64,000 bases of DNA from Flavobacterium kingsejongi (GTDB lineage Bacteria > Bacteroidota > Bacteroidia > Flavobacteriales > Flavobacteriaceae). Shown in pieces: positions 7,806-16,679 of the stretch. The notes under the pieces were generated by a model that searched no databases, had not been told where the DNA came from, and saw nothing but the letters and a program-made list of their open reading frames with translations. The stretch lies in the NCBI RefSeq assembly GCF_003076475.1, contig NZ_CP020919.1, forward strand, positions 2,976,001-3,040,000, given 5' to 3'. Position 1 is the first letter of the stretch; the number at the start of each line of letters is the position of its first letter. A program made the position numbers and the translations under genes.

Positions 7806-9200
7806 ATGACAATGGTTAAACAGAAAACCATCAAGAACGAAATTTCTCTAACCGGAGTCGGACTTCACACAGGGAAGGAAGTAACGATGACTTTCAAACC
7901 TGCACCAGTCAACAGCGGATTCTCATTTGTGAGGGTAGATTTAGAAGGACATCCCGTTATTGAAGCTGATGCAAACTATGTTGTAAACACTCAGCGCGGC
8001 ACTAATTTAGAGAAAAAAGGAGTAAAAATCCAGACTTCTGAGCATGTCCTGGCAGCTTTTGTTGGCTGCGATGTGGATAATGTTATTATTGAACTGGATG
8101 CTTCTGAACCTCCTATCATGGATGGTTCCTCAAAATATTTTGTGGAAGCGATTGAAAAAGCCGGAATCCAGGAACAGGATGCCGTACGAAATGTGTATGT
8201 TGTTAAAGAAGTAATTTCCTATACTGATGAAGTTACAGGAAGCGAAATATTAATCATGCCTTCTGATGATTATCAGGTGACTGCCATGGTGGATTTTGGG
8301 ACTAAAGTTTTAGGAACCCAAAACGCAACGATGAAGAGCATCAGTGATTTTAAGAAAGAAATTTCCGAATCCCGAACATTCAGTTTTTTACATGAAATCG
8401 AAACCTTGCTTGAGAATGGCCTTATCAAAGGCGGTGACCTGAACAATGCGATCGTATATGTCGATAAAGAAATTTCTGCTGCTACAGTAGAAAAATTAAA
8501 AGTGGCTTTTGGAAAAGAAACAATTTCGGTAAAACCGAACGGAATCCTGGATAACCTTACACTGCATTACCCTAACGAAGCTGCGCGCCATAAACTATTG
8601 GATGTGGTTGGTGATTTGGCATTAGTAGGGACTAAAATCAGGGGTAAAGTAATTGCCAATAAGCCAGGGCATTTTGTAAACACCCAATTCGCTAAAAAAT
8701 TATCTAAAATTATAAAAATCGAGCAGCGCAACCAGGTTCCGGTGTATGACCTGAATCAGGAGCCGTTGATGGATATTCATAAGATTATGAGTATCCTTCC
8801 GCACCGCCCACCTTTCTTGCTGATCGATAAAATTATCGAAATGTCAGACAGCCATGTGGTAGGCTTGAAAAATGTAACGATGAATGAAAATTTCTTCGTA
8901 GGGCATTTTCCGGGAGCACCTGTGATGCCGGGAGTACTTATCGTTGAAGCAATGGCTCAATCGGGCGGAATCCTGATTTTAAGCTCTGTGCCGGATCCGG
9001 AGAACTACCTGACCTATTTCATGAAAATTGATAATGTAAAATTCAAGCAAAAAGTACTTCCCGGAGATACATTAGTATTCAAATGTGACCTTATTTCCCC
9101 AATCAGAAGAGGGATTTGCCACATGCAGGCCAATGCCTATGCGAATGGAAGACTGGTTGCTGAAGCTGAATTAATGGCACAAATTGCCAAAAAGAACTAA
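7806..9200 (+). CDS. lpxC-fabZ: Bifunctional LpxC deacetylase / FabZ dehydratase
   Basis: 464 residues in two fused enzymes. Residues ~1-305 are LpxC, the zinc deacetylase of UDP-3-O-acyl-GlcNAc: zinc ligands lie in TSEHVLAA and in RHKLLDVVGD. Residues ~315-464 are the hot-dog dehydratase FabZ: LPHRPPFLLID holds the catalytic His, and GHFPGAPVMPGVLIVEAMAQ holds the catalytic Glu. The fusion joins the committed lipid A step to the fatty-acid elongation dehydratase that competes for the same 3-hydroxyacyl-ACP. This fusion is typical of Bacteroidetes. ATG at 7806 and ATG at 7812 are both possible starts. Confidence 0.95.
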   Translation: MTMVKQKTIKNEISLTGVGLHTGKEVTMTFKPAPVNSGFSFVRVDLEGHPVIEADANYVVNTQRGTNLEKKGVKIQTSEHVLAAFVGCDVDNVIIELDASEPPIMDGSSKYFVEAIEKAGIQEQDAVRNVYVVKEVISYTDEVTGSEILIMPSDDYQVTAMVDFGTKVLGTQNATMKSISDFKKEISESRTFSFLHEIETLLENGLIKGGDLNNAIVYVDKEISAATVEKLKVAFGKETISVKPNGILDNLTLHYPNEAARHKLLDVVGDLALVGTKIRGKVIANKPGHFVNTQFAKKLSKIIKIEQRNQVPVYDLNQEPLMDIHKIMSILPHRPPFLLIDKIIEMSDSHVVGLKNVTMNENFFVGHFPGAPVMPGVLIVEAMAQSGGILILSSVPDPENYLTYFMKIDNVKFKQKVLPGDTLVFKCDLISPIRRGICHMQANAYANGRLVAEAELMAQIAKKN

Positions 9201-9210
9201 AAATTAAAGT

Positions 9211-9996
9211 ATGAATCAACCCTTAGCATACGTTCATCCGGGAGCAAAAATCGCAAAAAATGTGGTTATTGAACCTTTTACCACGATCCATAATAATGTT
9301 GAAATTGGGGAGGGGACATGGATCGGCTCCAATGTAACAATTATGGAAGGTGCCCGAATCGGTAAAAACTGTAATATTTTTCCAGGTGCTGTAATTTCTG
9401 CAGTACCACAAGATTTAAAATTTGGTGGCGAAGATTCATTAGCTATTATTGGTGACAACACCACAATCAGGGAATGTGTAACGATTAACAGGGGGACGAT
9501 TGCTTCAGGACAGACCAAATTAGGCAAAAACTGCCTTGTGATGGCAACTGCGCACATCGCCCACGACTGCCATATTGGAGACAATGCAATCATCGTAAAT
9601 GGTGTGGCATTGGCAGGACATGTAACTGTAGGTAATTTTGCTATTATTGGCGGACTTGCTGCGGTACACCAGTTTATTAATATTGGTGATCATGCCATGA
9701 TTTCCGGTGGCTCACTGGTTCGTAAAGATGTACCTCCTTTTACCAAAGCGGCAAAAGAACCGCTTTCGTATGTTGGGATCAATTCTGTAGGATTGAGAAG
9801 AAGGGGATTTACACCTGAAAAAATCAGGGAAATCCAGAATATCTATAGAATCTTATACCAGAAAAATTATAATACCACACAGGCTTTGGGAATTATCGAA
9901 GCAGAAATGGAAGCAACACCGGAACGGGATGAAATTATCCTTTTTATCCGCAATTCTTCCCGTGGGGTAATGAAAGGGTATTCCGGAATCTATTAG
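9211..9996 (+). CDS. lpxA: UDP-N-acetylglucosamine acyltransferase LpxA
   Basis: 261 residues, the usual LpxA length. An N-terminal hexapeptide-repeat beta-helix begins YVHPGAKIAKNVVIEPF, and the catalytic His is in AHIAHDCHIGDNAIIVNG. A C-terminal helical part (GLRRRGFTPEKIREIQNIYR) is characteristic of LpxA rather than LpxD. It carries out the first acylation of lipid A, on the 3-OH of UDP-GlcNAc. It starts 10 bases after lpxC-fabZ and is surely cotranscribed with it. Confidence 0.95.
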   Translation: MNQPLAYVHPGAKIAKNVVIEPFTTIHNNVEIGEGTWIGSNVTIMEGARIGKNCNIFPGAVISAVPQDLKFGGEDSLAIIGDNTTIRECVTINRGTIASGQTKLGKNCLVMATAHIAHDCHIGDNAIIVNGVALAGHVTVGNFAIIGGLAAVHQFINIGDHAMISGGSLVRKDVPPFTKAAKEPLSYVGINSVGLRRRGFTPEKIREIQNIYRILYQKNYNTTQALGIIEAEMEATPERDEIILFIRNSSRGVMKGYSGIY

Positions 9997-10045
9997 GAGA
10001 ATCACTGTAAAATTGAAATAAACGAATTATAAAATAAAAAAATAA

Positions 10046-10612
10046 ATGGCCAGTACATCAGACATCAGAAACGGATTGTGTATCAAATTCAATCACGATA
10101 TTTATAAAATCATCGAATTCCTTCACGTAAAACCAGGAAAAGGCCCTGCATTCGTACGTACAAAATTAAAAAGCCTTACAAACGGAAAAGTATTGGACAA
10201 TACCTTTTCTGCAGGTCATAAAATTGAAGAAGTACGTGTAGAGACTCATAAATTCCAATACCTGTATGCTGAAGGAGATGACTATAACTTCATGCATATT
10301 GAAACGTTTGAGCAAATTGTATTGAACAAAGATATTCTGGATGCTCCGGGTTTATTGAAAGAAGGAGAAAATGTGATGGTAATCATCAATGCCGAAACAG
10401 AAGCACCACTTTCTGTGGACATGCCGGCTTCTGTAGTATTGCAAGTGACCTATTCTGAGCCAGGTGTAAAGGGGAATACTTCTACCAATGCCACTAAACC
10501 CGCCACGGTGGAAACAGGCGCAACCATCAATGTGCCTTTGTTCATTAACGAAGGGGACAAAATTAAAATTGATACTGCGACAGGTTCCTATATGGAACGT
10601 GTAAAAGAGTAA
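10046..10612 (+). CDS. efp: Elongation factor P
   Basis: 188 residues with the three-beta-barrel EF-P layout. The loop HVKPGKGPAFVRTKLK carries the lysine that rescues ribosomes stalled at polyproline. The C-terminus has the EF-P signature GDKIKIDTATGSYMERV. It lies 49 bases after lpxA and ends in a strong terminator, so it may be the last gene of the lpx transcript. No EpmA/EpmB modification genes are nearby. Confidence 0.95.
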   Translation: MASTSDIRNGLCIKFNHDIYKIIEFLHVKPGKGPAFVRTKLKSLTNGKVLDNTFSAGHKIEEVRVETHKFQYLYAEGDDYNFMHIETFEQIVLNKDILDAPGLLKEGENVMVIINAETEAPLSVDMPASVVLQVTYSEPGVKGNTSTNATKPATVETGATINVPLFINEGDKIKIDTATGSYMERVKE

Positions 10613-10620
10613 TATTTTTA

Positions 10621-10658
10621 AAATCCCTTTCGGAAGCGAAAGGGATTTTATATTTTTA
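10621..10658 (+). terminator. Terminator after efp
   Basis: Perfect 12-base arms AAATCCCTTTCG and CGAAAGGGATTT with a GAAG loop (10633-10636), then a T-rich tail. Confidence 0.85.
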
Positions 10659-10678
10659 TAAAGCCTGATATCCATCCC

Positions 10679-11608
10679 ATGAAATTTTCAAAAATTCATT
10701 CCCTTAAACAAATTGCAGATCTTATTCAATGCGAATTTGTAGGTGATCCTGAATTCCCAGTATTGGGAATGAACGAAATCCATGTCGTAGAAAGTGGTGA
10801 TATTGTTTTTGTCGACCATCCGAAATACTATGATAAAGCATTACAATCGGCAGCAACGATTATTTTAATCAATAAGCACGTTGATTGCCCAGAAGGAAAG
10901 GCTTTATTGATTTCTGATGACCCTTTTCGAGATTTTAATGTGCTGACGCATCATTTTCGCCCGTTTCAGGCGACCAACACGAGTATTTCACTTAGTGCCA
11001 CTATCGGTGAAGGGACTTTTATCCAGCCCAATTGTTTCGTAGGAAACCATGTGACTATTGGAAAAAATTGCGTTATTCATTCGAATGTATCGATTTATGA
11101 CAATACTGTTATTGGAGACAATGTCATTATTCACGCTGGAACCGTATTGGGAGCTGATGCTTTTTATTATAAGAAAAGAGAAACCGGTTTTGATCAGCTG
11201 CTTTCCGGAGGTCGCGTTGTAATTCAGGATAATGTGGCAATCGGCGCACTTTGTACTATTGACAAAGGTGTTACAGGAGATACAACCATCGGTGAAGGTA
11301 CAAAAATAGACAACCAGGTGCATGTAGGCCATGATACAGTAATCGGAAAAAAATGCCTCATTGCTTCACAAACCGGAATTGCGGGCTGTGTTATTATTGA
11401 AGATGAAGTTACCCTGTGGGGACAAGTGGGGACTACCAGCGGGATTACCATCGGTGCCAAAGCGGTTATTTTAGGGCAAACAGGAGTTACAAAGTCCGTA
11501 GCCGGAGGAAAATCGTATTTTGGAACGCCTATAGAGGAATCCCGGGAAAAACTCAAACAATTAGCGAATATCAAGAAAATACCGGAATTGCTCAAAAAAA
11601 ACAAATAA
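10679..11608 (+). CDS. Second LpxD-like acyltransferase
   Basis: 309 residues, with the same design as LpxD: an N-terminal domain about 95 residues long, then hexapeptide repeats from residue ~100. The region equivalent to the LpxD catalytic site reads [18 protein letters not shown], so the histidine is kept. It is clearly divergent from the 337-residue LpxD at 6781 and lacks part of the C-terminus. It may acylate a different UDP-sugar or use another acyl chain. It stands behind the efp terminator and is followed closely by an NTF2-like gene. Confidence 0.8.
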   Translation: MKFSKIHSLKQIADLIQCEFVGDPEFPVLGMNEIHVVESGDIVFVDHPKYYDKALQSAATIILINKHVDCPEGKALLISDDPFRDFNVLTHHFRPFQATNTSISLSATIGEGTFIQPNCFVGNHVTIGKNCVIHSNVSIYDNTVIGDNVIIHAGTVLGADAFYYKKRETGFDQLLSGGRVVIQDNVAIGALCTIDKGVTGDTTIGEGTKIDNQVHVGHDTVIGKKCLIASQTGIAGCVIIEDEVTLWGQVGTTSGITIGAKAVILGQTGVTKSVAGGKSYFGTPIEESREKLKQLANIKKIPELLKKNK

Positions 11609-11619
11609 TTCTCAGAACG

Positions 11620-11985
11620 ATGAAAACCCCAAAAGATATTGTTTTAGAAGTTTATGCCTCAGATGCGATCCGAAATCCGGAAGCAATGAAAAATTTCCTG
11701 CATCCGGAAGCGGTTGTAGAGTGGAATAGTAGTAAGGGATTTCTGAAGCTTGACTATGAGTTGGTTATAGAGATGACCGGTGAATTGGAGAGATCTTATT
11801 TGAATTCCAGAGCAGAAATTCACCACATATTGGCTGAAAACAATCTGGTGACCGTACGTTTTACCCATTATGTTACCGCGATTGAAAATCCGGGAGAAGA
11901 AACAGCACTGGCTAAATTCTTCATCATTTGGGAAATAAAAGACGGGCAATTATACAGGGGTTTTCAAATGAGCCAGTTGCCATAA
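11620..11985 (+). CDS. NTF2/SnoaL-like small protein
   Basis: 121 residues from the ATG at 11620. This start is chosen because the longer open frame runs back into the lpxD-like gene. It begins MKTPKDIVLEVYASDAIR, with HPEAVVEWNSSKGF and FFIIWEIKDGQLYRGFQMSQ typical of the cone-shaped NTF2-like fold. Such proteins act as small binding domains or minor enzymes; no catalytic set can be assigned here. It starts 11 bases after the lpxD-like gene, so it is probably cotranscribed. Confidence 0.75.
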   Translation: MKTPKDIVLEVYASDAIRNPEAMKNFLHPEAVVEWNSSKGFLKLDYELVIEMTGELERSYLNSRAEIHHILAENNLVTVRFTHYVTAIENPGEETALAKFFIIWEIKDGQLYRGFQMSQLP

Positions 11986-12037
11986 AGCGGGTATTTTTAA
12001 ATTAAATTTATCTCAAATTTAAATTCAAAAAGCTTTA

Positions 12038-12064
12038 TTGTTCGCCCGCAAAAGTCTATTTTTG
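12038..12064 (+). promoter_or_regulatory. Promoter of sucD
   Basis: TTG (12038-12040), a 16-base gap, then TATTTTTG (12057-12064), a full TAnnTTTG match. It predicts a leader of about 30 bases before the ATG at 12100. Confidence 0.6.
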
Positions 12065-12099
12065 CATCACAAAATAAAAAATAATTAAAATAATATATC

Positions 12100-12972
12100 A
12101 TGAGTGTTTTAGTTAACAAAGATTCTAAAATAATTGTTCAGGGATTTACAGGAAGTGAAGGTACTTTTCATGCTTCCCAAATGATTGAATACGGAACAAA
12201 CGTTGTAGGTGGTGTGACTCCAGGAAAAGGGGGAACAACGCATTTAGAGCGTCCAGTTTTTAATACTGTTAAAGATGCAGTAGATCAGGCCGGTGCAGAT
12301 ACTACCATTATTTTTGTTCCACCAGCTTTTGCTGCGGATGCTATTATGGAAGCTGCAGATGCAGGTATCAAAGTAATTATTACAATTACAGAAGGTATTC
12401 CTGTTGCTGATATGATTAAAGCTTATGATTATATTCAAGGAAAAGAGTGCCGTTTAATCGGTCCTAACTGTCCTGGTGTTATTACTCCTGGAGAAGCTAA
12501 AGTTGGTATCATGCCAGGTTTCGTTTTCAAAAAAGGAACTGTAGGGATTGTTTCTAAATCAGGAACATTAACTTATGAAGCAGCAGATCAGGTTGTAAAA
12601 CAAGGATTAGGAATTACTACAGCTATCGGAATTGGTGGTGACCCGATTATCGGGACTACTACAAAAGAAGCAGTAGAATTGCTGATGAATGATCCTGAAA
12701 CAGAATGTATCGTTATGATTGGTGAAATCGGTGGTCAATTGGAAGCAGATGCTGCACAATGGATTAAAGCGGATGGAAACAGAAAACCGGTTGTTGGCTT
12801 TATTGCAGGTGAAACTGCACCAAAAGGAAGAACAATGGGGCATGCTGGTGCGATTGTAGGTGGTGCAGACGATACTGCTGAAGCTAAAAAACGCATCATG
12901 AGAGAAAATGGTATCCACGTAGTAGATTCTCCAGCTGAAATTGGTAAAAAAGTAAAAGAAGTTTTAGGATAA
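12100..12972 (+). CDS. sucD: Succinate-CoA ligase, alpha subunit
   Basis: 290 residues, the usual length. The CoA-binding N-terminal domain has [13 protein letters not shown] and GGVTPGKGG. The ligase part has IGPNCPGVI, and the phosphorylated histidine is in [11 protein letters not shown]. With SucC (not in this window) it converts succinyl-CoA to succinate and makes ATP or GTP in the TCA cycle. It has its own promoter and terminator, so it is a single-gene unit, unlike the sucCD operons of proteobacteria. Confidence 0.96.
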   Translation: MSVLVNKDSKIIVQGFTGSEGTFHASQMIEYGTNVVGGVTPGKGGTTHLERPVFNTVKDAVDQAGADTTIIFVPPAFAADAIMEAADAGIKVIITITEGIPVADMIKAYDYIQGKECRLIGPNCPGVITPGEAKVGIMPGFVFKKGTVGIVSKSGTLTYEAADQVVKQGLGITTAIGIGGDPIIGTTTKEAVELLMNDPETECIVMIGEIGGQLEADAAQWIKADGNRKPVVGFIAGETAPKGRTMGHAGAIVGGADDTAEAKKRIMRENGIHVVDSPAEIGKKVKEVLG

Positions 12973-12996
12973 TTTCCGAAACTCTTAACGCTATAG

Positions 12997-13025
12997 AAGT
13001 CCCGCAATTGCGGGACTTTTTTTAT
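12997..13025 (+). terminator. Terminator after sucD
   Basis: Arms AAGTCCCGC and GCGGGACTT with an AATT loop, followed by seven T. Confidence 0.85.
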
Positions 13026-13047
13026 ATTCGTAATTCAGCCCTCACCT

Positions 13048-13545
13048 ATGAAAAAAGCCTTTGCCCCAATCGTGAATCCCGATTCCAAAATTTTAATCCT
13101 CGGCACAATGCCGGGCGAAAAATCATTAGAACTACAGGAATATTATGGCAACCGGGGAAATAGTTTCTGGAAGCTGCTTTTTACCCTTTTTGACCAGGAG
13201 GTTACTTATGATTATACCATCAAAAAAGCCCTCCTGAAAACGCACCATATAGCCCTTTGGGACGTACTCGAATTCTGTGAACGTACCGGAAGCCTTGACA
13301 GCAATATCAAAAATGAAATCGCCAATGATTTCAATACATTTTATAAACAGTATCCTCAAATTGAGCATGTTTTCTTTTCCAGTAAAAATGCAGCAAAATA
13401 CTATGATGAGTATGTAGGCAGGCATACAGGTATTCAGTATACCACATTGCCATCACCCAGCGGTGCCAATGCCTCCAAAAGTTTTTTACAAAAGCTGGAG
13501 GAATGGAAAGCCATTTATGAAGCTTTGCAAGTAAAAAAATACTAA
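13048..13545 (+). CDS. Hypoxanthine/uracil-type DNA glycosylase
   Basis: 165 residues of the uracil-DNA glycosylase superfamily. ILILGTMPGEKSLELQEYYGN near the N-terminus and NSFWKLLF match the deoxyinosine-glycosylase group of the Mug-like family, and TLPSPSGANAS near residue 130 is the second active-site motif. It would remove deaminated bases (hypoxanthine, possibly uracil) from DNA. It starts 23 bases after the sucD terminator. The subfamily assignment is from motif recall. Confidence 0.8.
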   Translation: MKKAFAPIVNPDSKILILGTMPGEKSLELQEYYGNRGNSFWKLLFTLFDQEVTYDYTIKKALLKTHHIALWDVLEFCERTGSLDSNIKNEIANDFNTFYKQYPQIEHVFFSSKNAAKYYDEYVGRHTGIQYTTLPSPSGANASKSFLQKLEEWKAIYEALQVKKY

Positions 13546-13574
13546 ATTTAAGGCTCAATTTAAACTCATATGTT

Positions 13575-14459
13575 ATGTCAAATATTGATTTGATTATTGA
13601 AGAACGCCCACGGGATATCGGAGATTTTCTGGTTGGACGGCTGTTGCCTTTTCGTAAAAAGAGAACAGTAGGGCCTTTTATTTTTATTGATCACATGGGG
13701 CCGGCTACAATTGCAGCATCACACTATATGGATGTAGACCAGCATCCGCATGTGGGATTGGCTACTTTGACATTTTTGCTGGACGGCGAAATCATGCATA
13801 AAGACAGTATTGGAACCGTTCAGAAAATAGCTCCGGGTTCTGTAAACTGGATGATTGCCGGTAATGGGGTAACCCATACGGAACGTACTCCCGAAACACT
13901 TCGCAATGGATTGGATCATACCATCCACGGCTACCAGATTTGGGTGGCCCTGCCAAAAGATAAAGAAGATATTGCTCCTGAGTTCCATCATTTTGATCGA
14001 AATGACTTACCCAGCTGGAACGATGGTACTACCGAATTTACACTGGTTGCCGGAAAAGGATATGGTAAAGAATCTCCGGTTCCTGTGCATTCGGAATTAT
14101 TTATGGTAGAAATAAAGAATACCGAAGAATATGTACTGCATACCGAGGGCCAGCTTTTTGGTGAAATCGGGATTTGTGTGGTGGAAGGAGCCATTCAGGC
14201 TTGTGAACACCATGTAGAAAAAGGAAATATGCTGGTGTCAAAATTAGAAGATGCCTGTAGCCTGACCATGGCGCCCAATACCCACCTGATCCTTTTTGGC
14301 GGACAACCATTACCAGAAGAGCGTTTTATTTATTGGAATTTCGTTTCTTCCAGTAAAGATAAACTGGAAGCAGCCAAAGAGCGCTGGCGTAAAAAAGAAT
14401 TCCCTAAAGTTCCGGGTGATACTACCTATGTTACGATGCCGGAAGAGATGAAACGATAA
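13575..14459 (+). CDS. Pirin family protein
   Basis: 294 residues forming two cupin domains. The N-terminal metal-binding motif is HMGPATI..HPHVGLATLTFLLDGEIMHKDS, then PGSVNWMIAGNGVTHTERTPE with the further His/Glu ligands. The C-terminal cupin has a GQPLPEERFIYWNFVSS motif. Bacterial pirins are iron-binding proteins, some acting as quercetinases or as regulators of pyruvate metabolism. It begins 29 bases after the glycosylase gene. No terminator is visible before the ter cluster 175 bases later. Confidence 0.9.
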   Translation: MSNIDLIIEERPRDIGDFLVGRLLPFRKKRTVGPFIFIDHMGPATIAASHYMDVDQHPHVGLATLTFLLDGEIMHKDSIGTVQKIAPGSVNWMIAGNGVTHTERTPETLRNGLDHTIHGYQIWVALPKDKEDIAPEFHHFDRNDLPSWNDGTTEFTLVAGKGYGKESPVPVHSELFMVEIKNTEEYVLHTEGQLFGEIGICVVEGAIQACEHHVEKGNMLVSKLEDACSLTMAPNTHLILFGGQPLPEERFIYWNFVSSSKDKLEAAKERWRKKEFPKVPGDTTYVTMPEEMKR

Positions 14460-14562
14460 GATAAACAATGTAATTATTAGATCAAATAGTGCAGCCTGTA
14501 TTGTGATAATTCATTTTAAATTTTATATTTACAACAATATAGTAATTTTTATAGCTTTTTAT

Positions 14563-14587
14563 CAATCCTCACTCTTTTAGTGAATTG
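14563..14587 (+). promoter_or_regulatory. Imperfect stem-loop in the ter cluster leader
   Basis: CAAT..CACT pairs with AGTG..ATTG around a CTTTT loop, about 50 bases before the HAD start. A near-consensus -7 box TATATTTA lies upstream at 14524-14531. The two together suggest a leader of about 100 bases for the ter transcript. Weak evidence. Confidence 0.25.
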
Positions 14588-14634
14588 AGCAGCGCTGTAA
14601 CGATTCATTTTTAAACAGTGTTTTTTACAGTGAT

Positions 14635-15297
14635 ATGATACAGCAATTATCGAATTACCAGCATATTTCATTTGATTTATGGCTTACCCTCATCCGGTCG
14701 AATCCTCAATTTAAAATAGAGCGCAACCGGCTTTTTCGGGATTTTTTTAAAATTGAAAAATCTATCGAGGAAGTAAGCACTGTAATTCGTAAATATGATG
14801 TGTTGACGAATTATATCAATGAAAGGGTAGGAAAAAATTTTGATACACTTGAAATCTATTTCCTTATCCTTGCTGCTCTCGATGTCGATTTGAATGCAAT
14901 AGAAATGAAAGAATTCGATGAGTTTTATGCTTTGACGGAGTCACTTCTTTTAACGCACAAACCGCTATTGCTGGATGAGAAATTCCCACAAAAGCTGGAA
15001 GCGCTTCACAACCAGGGAAAATCCATGAATATATTGAGCAATACTGCTTTTATAAAAGGAAGTTCCCTGCGTAAAATCCTGCAGCATTACGATATGGAAG
15101 CCTATTTTTCATTTCAGATTTATTCCGATGAAGCTGGTTTTTCCAAACCGAACAACAGGATTTATCAGTTGGCCTATGATGAGATTGTAAAAATCAAAGC
15201 AATGGAGAAAAAAGATATCATCCATGTAGGAGATAACAGGATTTCAGATTTTGATGGTGCAAAAAAGTTTGGATTTAATGCTTATTTAATGGTTTAA
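14635..15297 (+). CDS. HAD-superfamily protein of the ter cluster
   Basis: 220 residues. HAD motif I is FDLWLTLI (nucleophile D14, T18), with tryptophan W16 where phosphatases have the second Asp. Motif II is LSNTAF near residue 140, motif III lysine is in GFSKPNNRIYQLA, and motif IV is HVGDNRISDFDGA (D200, D205). The DxW form is nearer to dehalogenase-like members than to standard phosphatases. HAD proteins paired with phosphoribosyltransferases are known companions of Ter genes and are proposed to act on a nucleotide-like product. It starts the ter run, 9 bases before the next gene. Confidence 0.82.
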   Translation: MIQQLSNYQHISFDLWLTLIRSNPQFKIERNRLFRDFFKIEKSIEEVSTVIRKYDVLTNYINERVGKNFDTLEIYFLILAALDVDLNAIEMKEFDEFYALTESLLLTHKPLLLDEKFPQKLEALHNQGKSMNILSNTAFIKGSSLRKILQHYDMEAYFSFQIYSDEAGFSKPNNRIYQLAYDEIVKIKAMEKKDIIHVGDNRISDFDGAKKFGFNAYLMV

Positions 15298-15306
15298 TTT
15301 ATTTTA

Positions 15307-16179
15307 ATGATTACAAATTACAGTCTACACCGTATTACGGATCAGGAGTATTCTCCATTTTCGGAATCAGATTACAGCAAGTTTAAATTTGGTGATGATG
15401 CCATTGCTAAAACATTTGCCGATGCCTTATTTGAAGGATTCATCAGTGAACATGCCGACCTTATTTTGCAGCATGAGGAAATTGTCATATTGCCAAGTCC
15501 GTATCTCGCCATTCCAACAGCTTCCAATCGTCTCAGTTTTTATTTCAAAACACGAATGAACCAGTTTCTGTTTGAAAATGAAAAGATGGCGTTAAAGGAA
15601 TCAAAGATCTACCGAAATCAAACGTATGTGACGGATTATGGCGCATTGGATTATACCGAAAGGGTAAAGCTGATTTCCAATGATACCTATTATATTGATA
15701 AAAATATTGTCGAAGGCAAGCTTTGTATTTTTATGGACGATATCAAAATAACGGGAAGCCATGAATTTATCATCAAAAAAATACTGGATGAATATAAGGT
15801 CCAGGGCCATTTTGTATTCGTGTATTTTGCAGAATTATTAAATAAAGACATACACCCTAATATTGAAAACCATTATAATTACTTCCATGTGAAGACAGTG
15901 GAGCATATTATAGGGCTCATCAACCAAAAAACATTTGATTATAATACCCGTATTGTGAAGTACATTTTACGGCTGGAAGTTCCGGATCTCATTCTTTTAT
16001 TGCAATCCATACCGCAATCGAGAATCGATACCCTTTTTCATCTGGCAGTGAGTAATAACTACCATACGATTACAGAATACAAAGAAAATTTAAAATCAAT
16101 ACATAAAAAAAACAGCAGATTATGGCTATCAATTTACAAAAAGGACAACGTGAAACACTTAACGCTCCCAAGTTTATAA
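15307..16179 (+). CDS. Phosphoribosyltransferase-like protein of the ter cluster
   Basis: 290 residues. The region near residues 138-152 reads LCIFMDDIKITGSHE, matching the PRPP-binding loop of type I phosphoribosyltransferases (hydrophobic strand, two acids, TG). A YFAELLN stretch follows the next helix. The C-terminal ~100 residues are helical and unassigned. Its last 58 bases overlap the first TerD gene in another frame. Together with the HAD protein it may make or process a nucleoside-like metabolite, as proposed for Ter systems. Substrate unknown. Confidence 0.68.
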   Translation: MITNYSLHRITDQEYSPFSESDYSKFKFGDDAIAKTFADALFEGFISEHADLILQHEEIVILPSPYLAIPTASNRLSFYFKTRMNQFLFENEKMALKESKIYRNQTYVTDYGALDYTERVKLISNDTYYIDKNIVEGKLCIFMDDIKITGSHEFIIKKILDEYKVQGHFVFVYFAELLNKDIHPNIENHYNYFHVKTVEHIIGLINQKTFDYNTRIVKYILRLEVPDLILLLQSIPQSRIDTLFHLAVSNNYHTITEYKENLKSIHKKNSRLWLSIYKKDNVKHLTLPSL

Positions 16180-16676
16180 TTGGATTGGGATGGGACACTA
16201 ACAGCTCCAGCACAGGGGCATCTTTTGATTTGGATGCGTCAGTATTTATTATGGGAGAGAATAAAAAAATTCTTTCTGATGAGCATTTTATCTTTTACAA
16301 TAATTTAAAATCGCCGGATGAAGCGGTAGAACATAAAGGAGATAACCTTACGGGTGATGGCGATGGCGATGACGAACAGATTATTGTCGATTTGTCTAAG
16401 ATTGATCCGAGGACTTCTGAAATTTGCGTGGTAGTAACCATACACGATGCAGATGCCAGAAAACAAAATTTTGGTCAGGTGCGAAACTCATTTGTCCACA
16501 TTCTGGATGCTTCCAATAATACAGAATTGGTGAAATATGAACTGGAAGAGGATTTTTCAATAGAAACAGCGGTAGAGTTCGGAAGGATCTACAAGCGCAA
16601 TAATGAGTGGAAATTTGAAGCTGTTGGCGTAGGAATGAAAGGCGGACTTCAGGATTATTTAAATAAATATAACTAA
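16122..16676 (+). CDS. TerD-family protein, type A copy 1
   Basis: 184 residues of the TerD/TerE/CABP family. It begins MAINLQKGQ, continues with LGWDTN and DLDASVFIMG, and has the calcium-binding acidic loop GDNLTGDGDGDDE near residues 76-88, then RIYKRNNEWKFEAVG near the end. TerD proteins bind Ca2+ and are linked to tellurite, phage and stress resistance, probably at the membrane with TerC. The ATG lies inside the end of the PRTase-like gene. Nearly the same sequence recurs at 19381. Confidence 0.92.
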   Translation: MAINLQKGQRETLNAPKFIIGLGWDTNSSSTGASFDLDASVFIMGENKKILSDEHFIFYNNLKSPDEAVEHKGDNLTGDGDGDDEQIIVDLSKIDPRTSEICVVVTIHDADARKQNFGQVRNSFVHILDASNNTELVKYELEEDFSIETAVEFGRIYKRNNEWKFEAVGVGMKGGLQDYLNKYN

Positions 16677-16679
16677 GCT

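Noticed and set aside
11416-11619. Longer start for the NTF2-like gene.
   Set aside because: It lies inside the LpxD-like coding region; the ATG at 11620 starts the domain.
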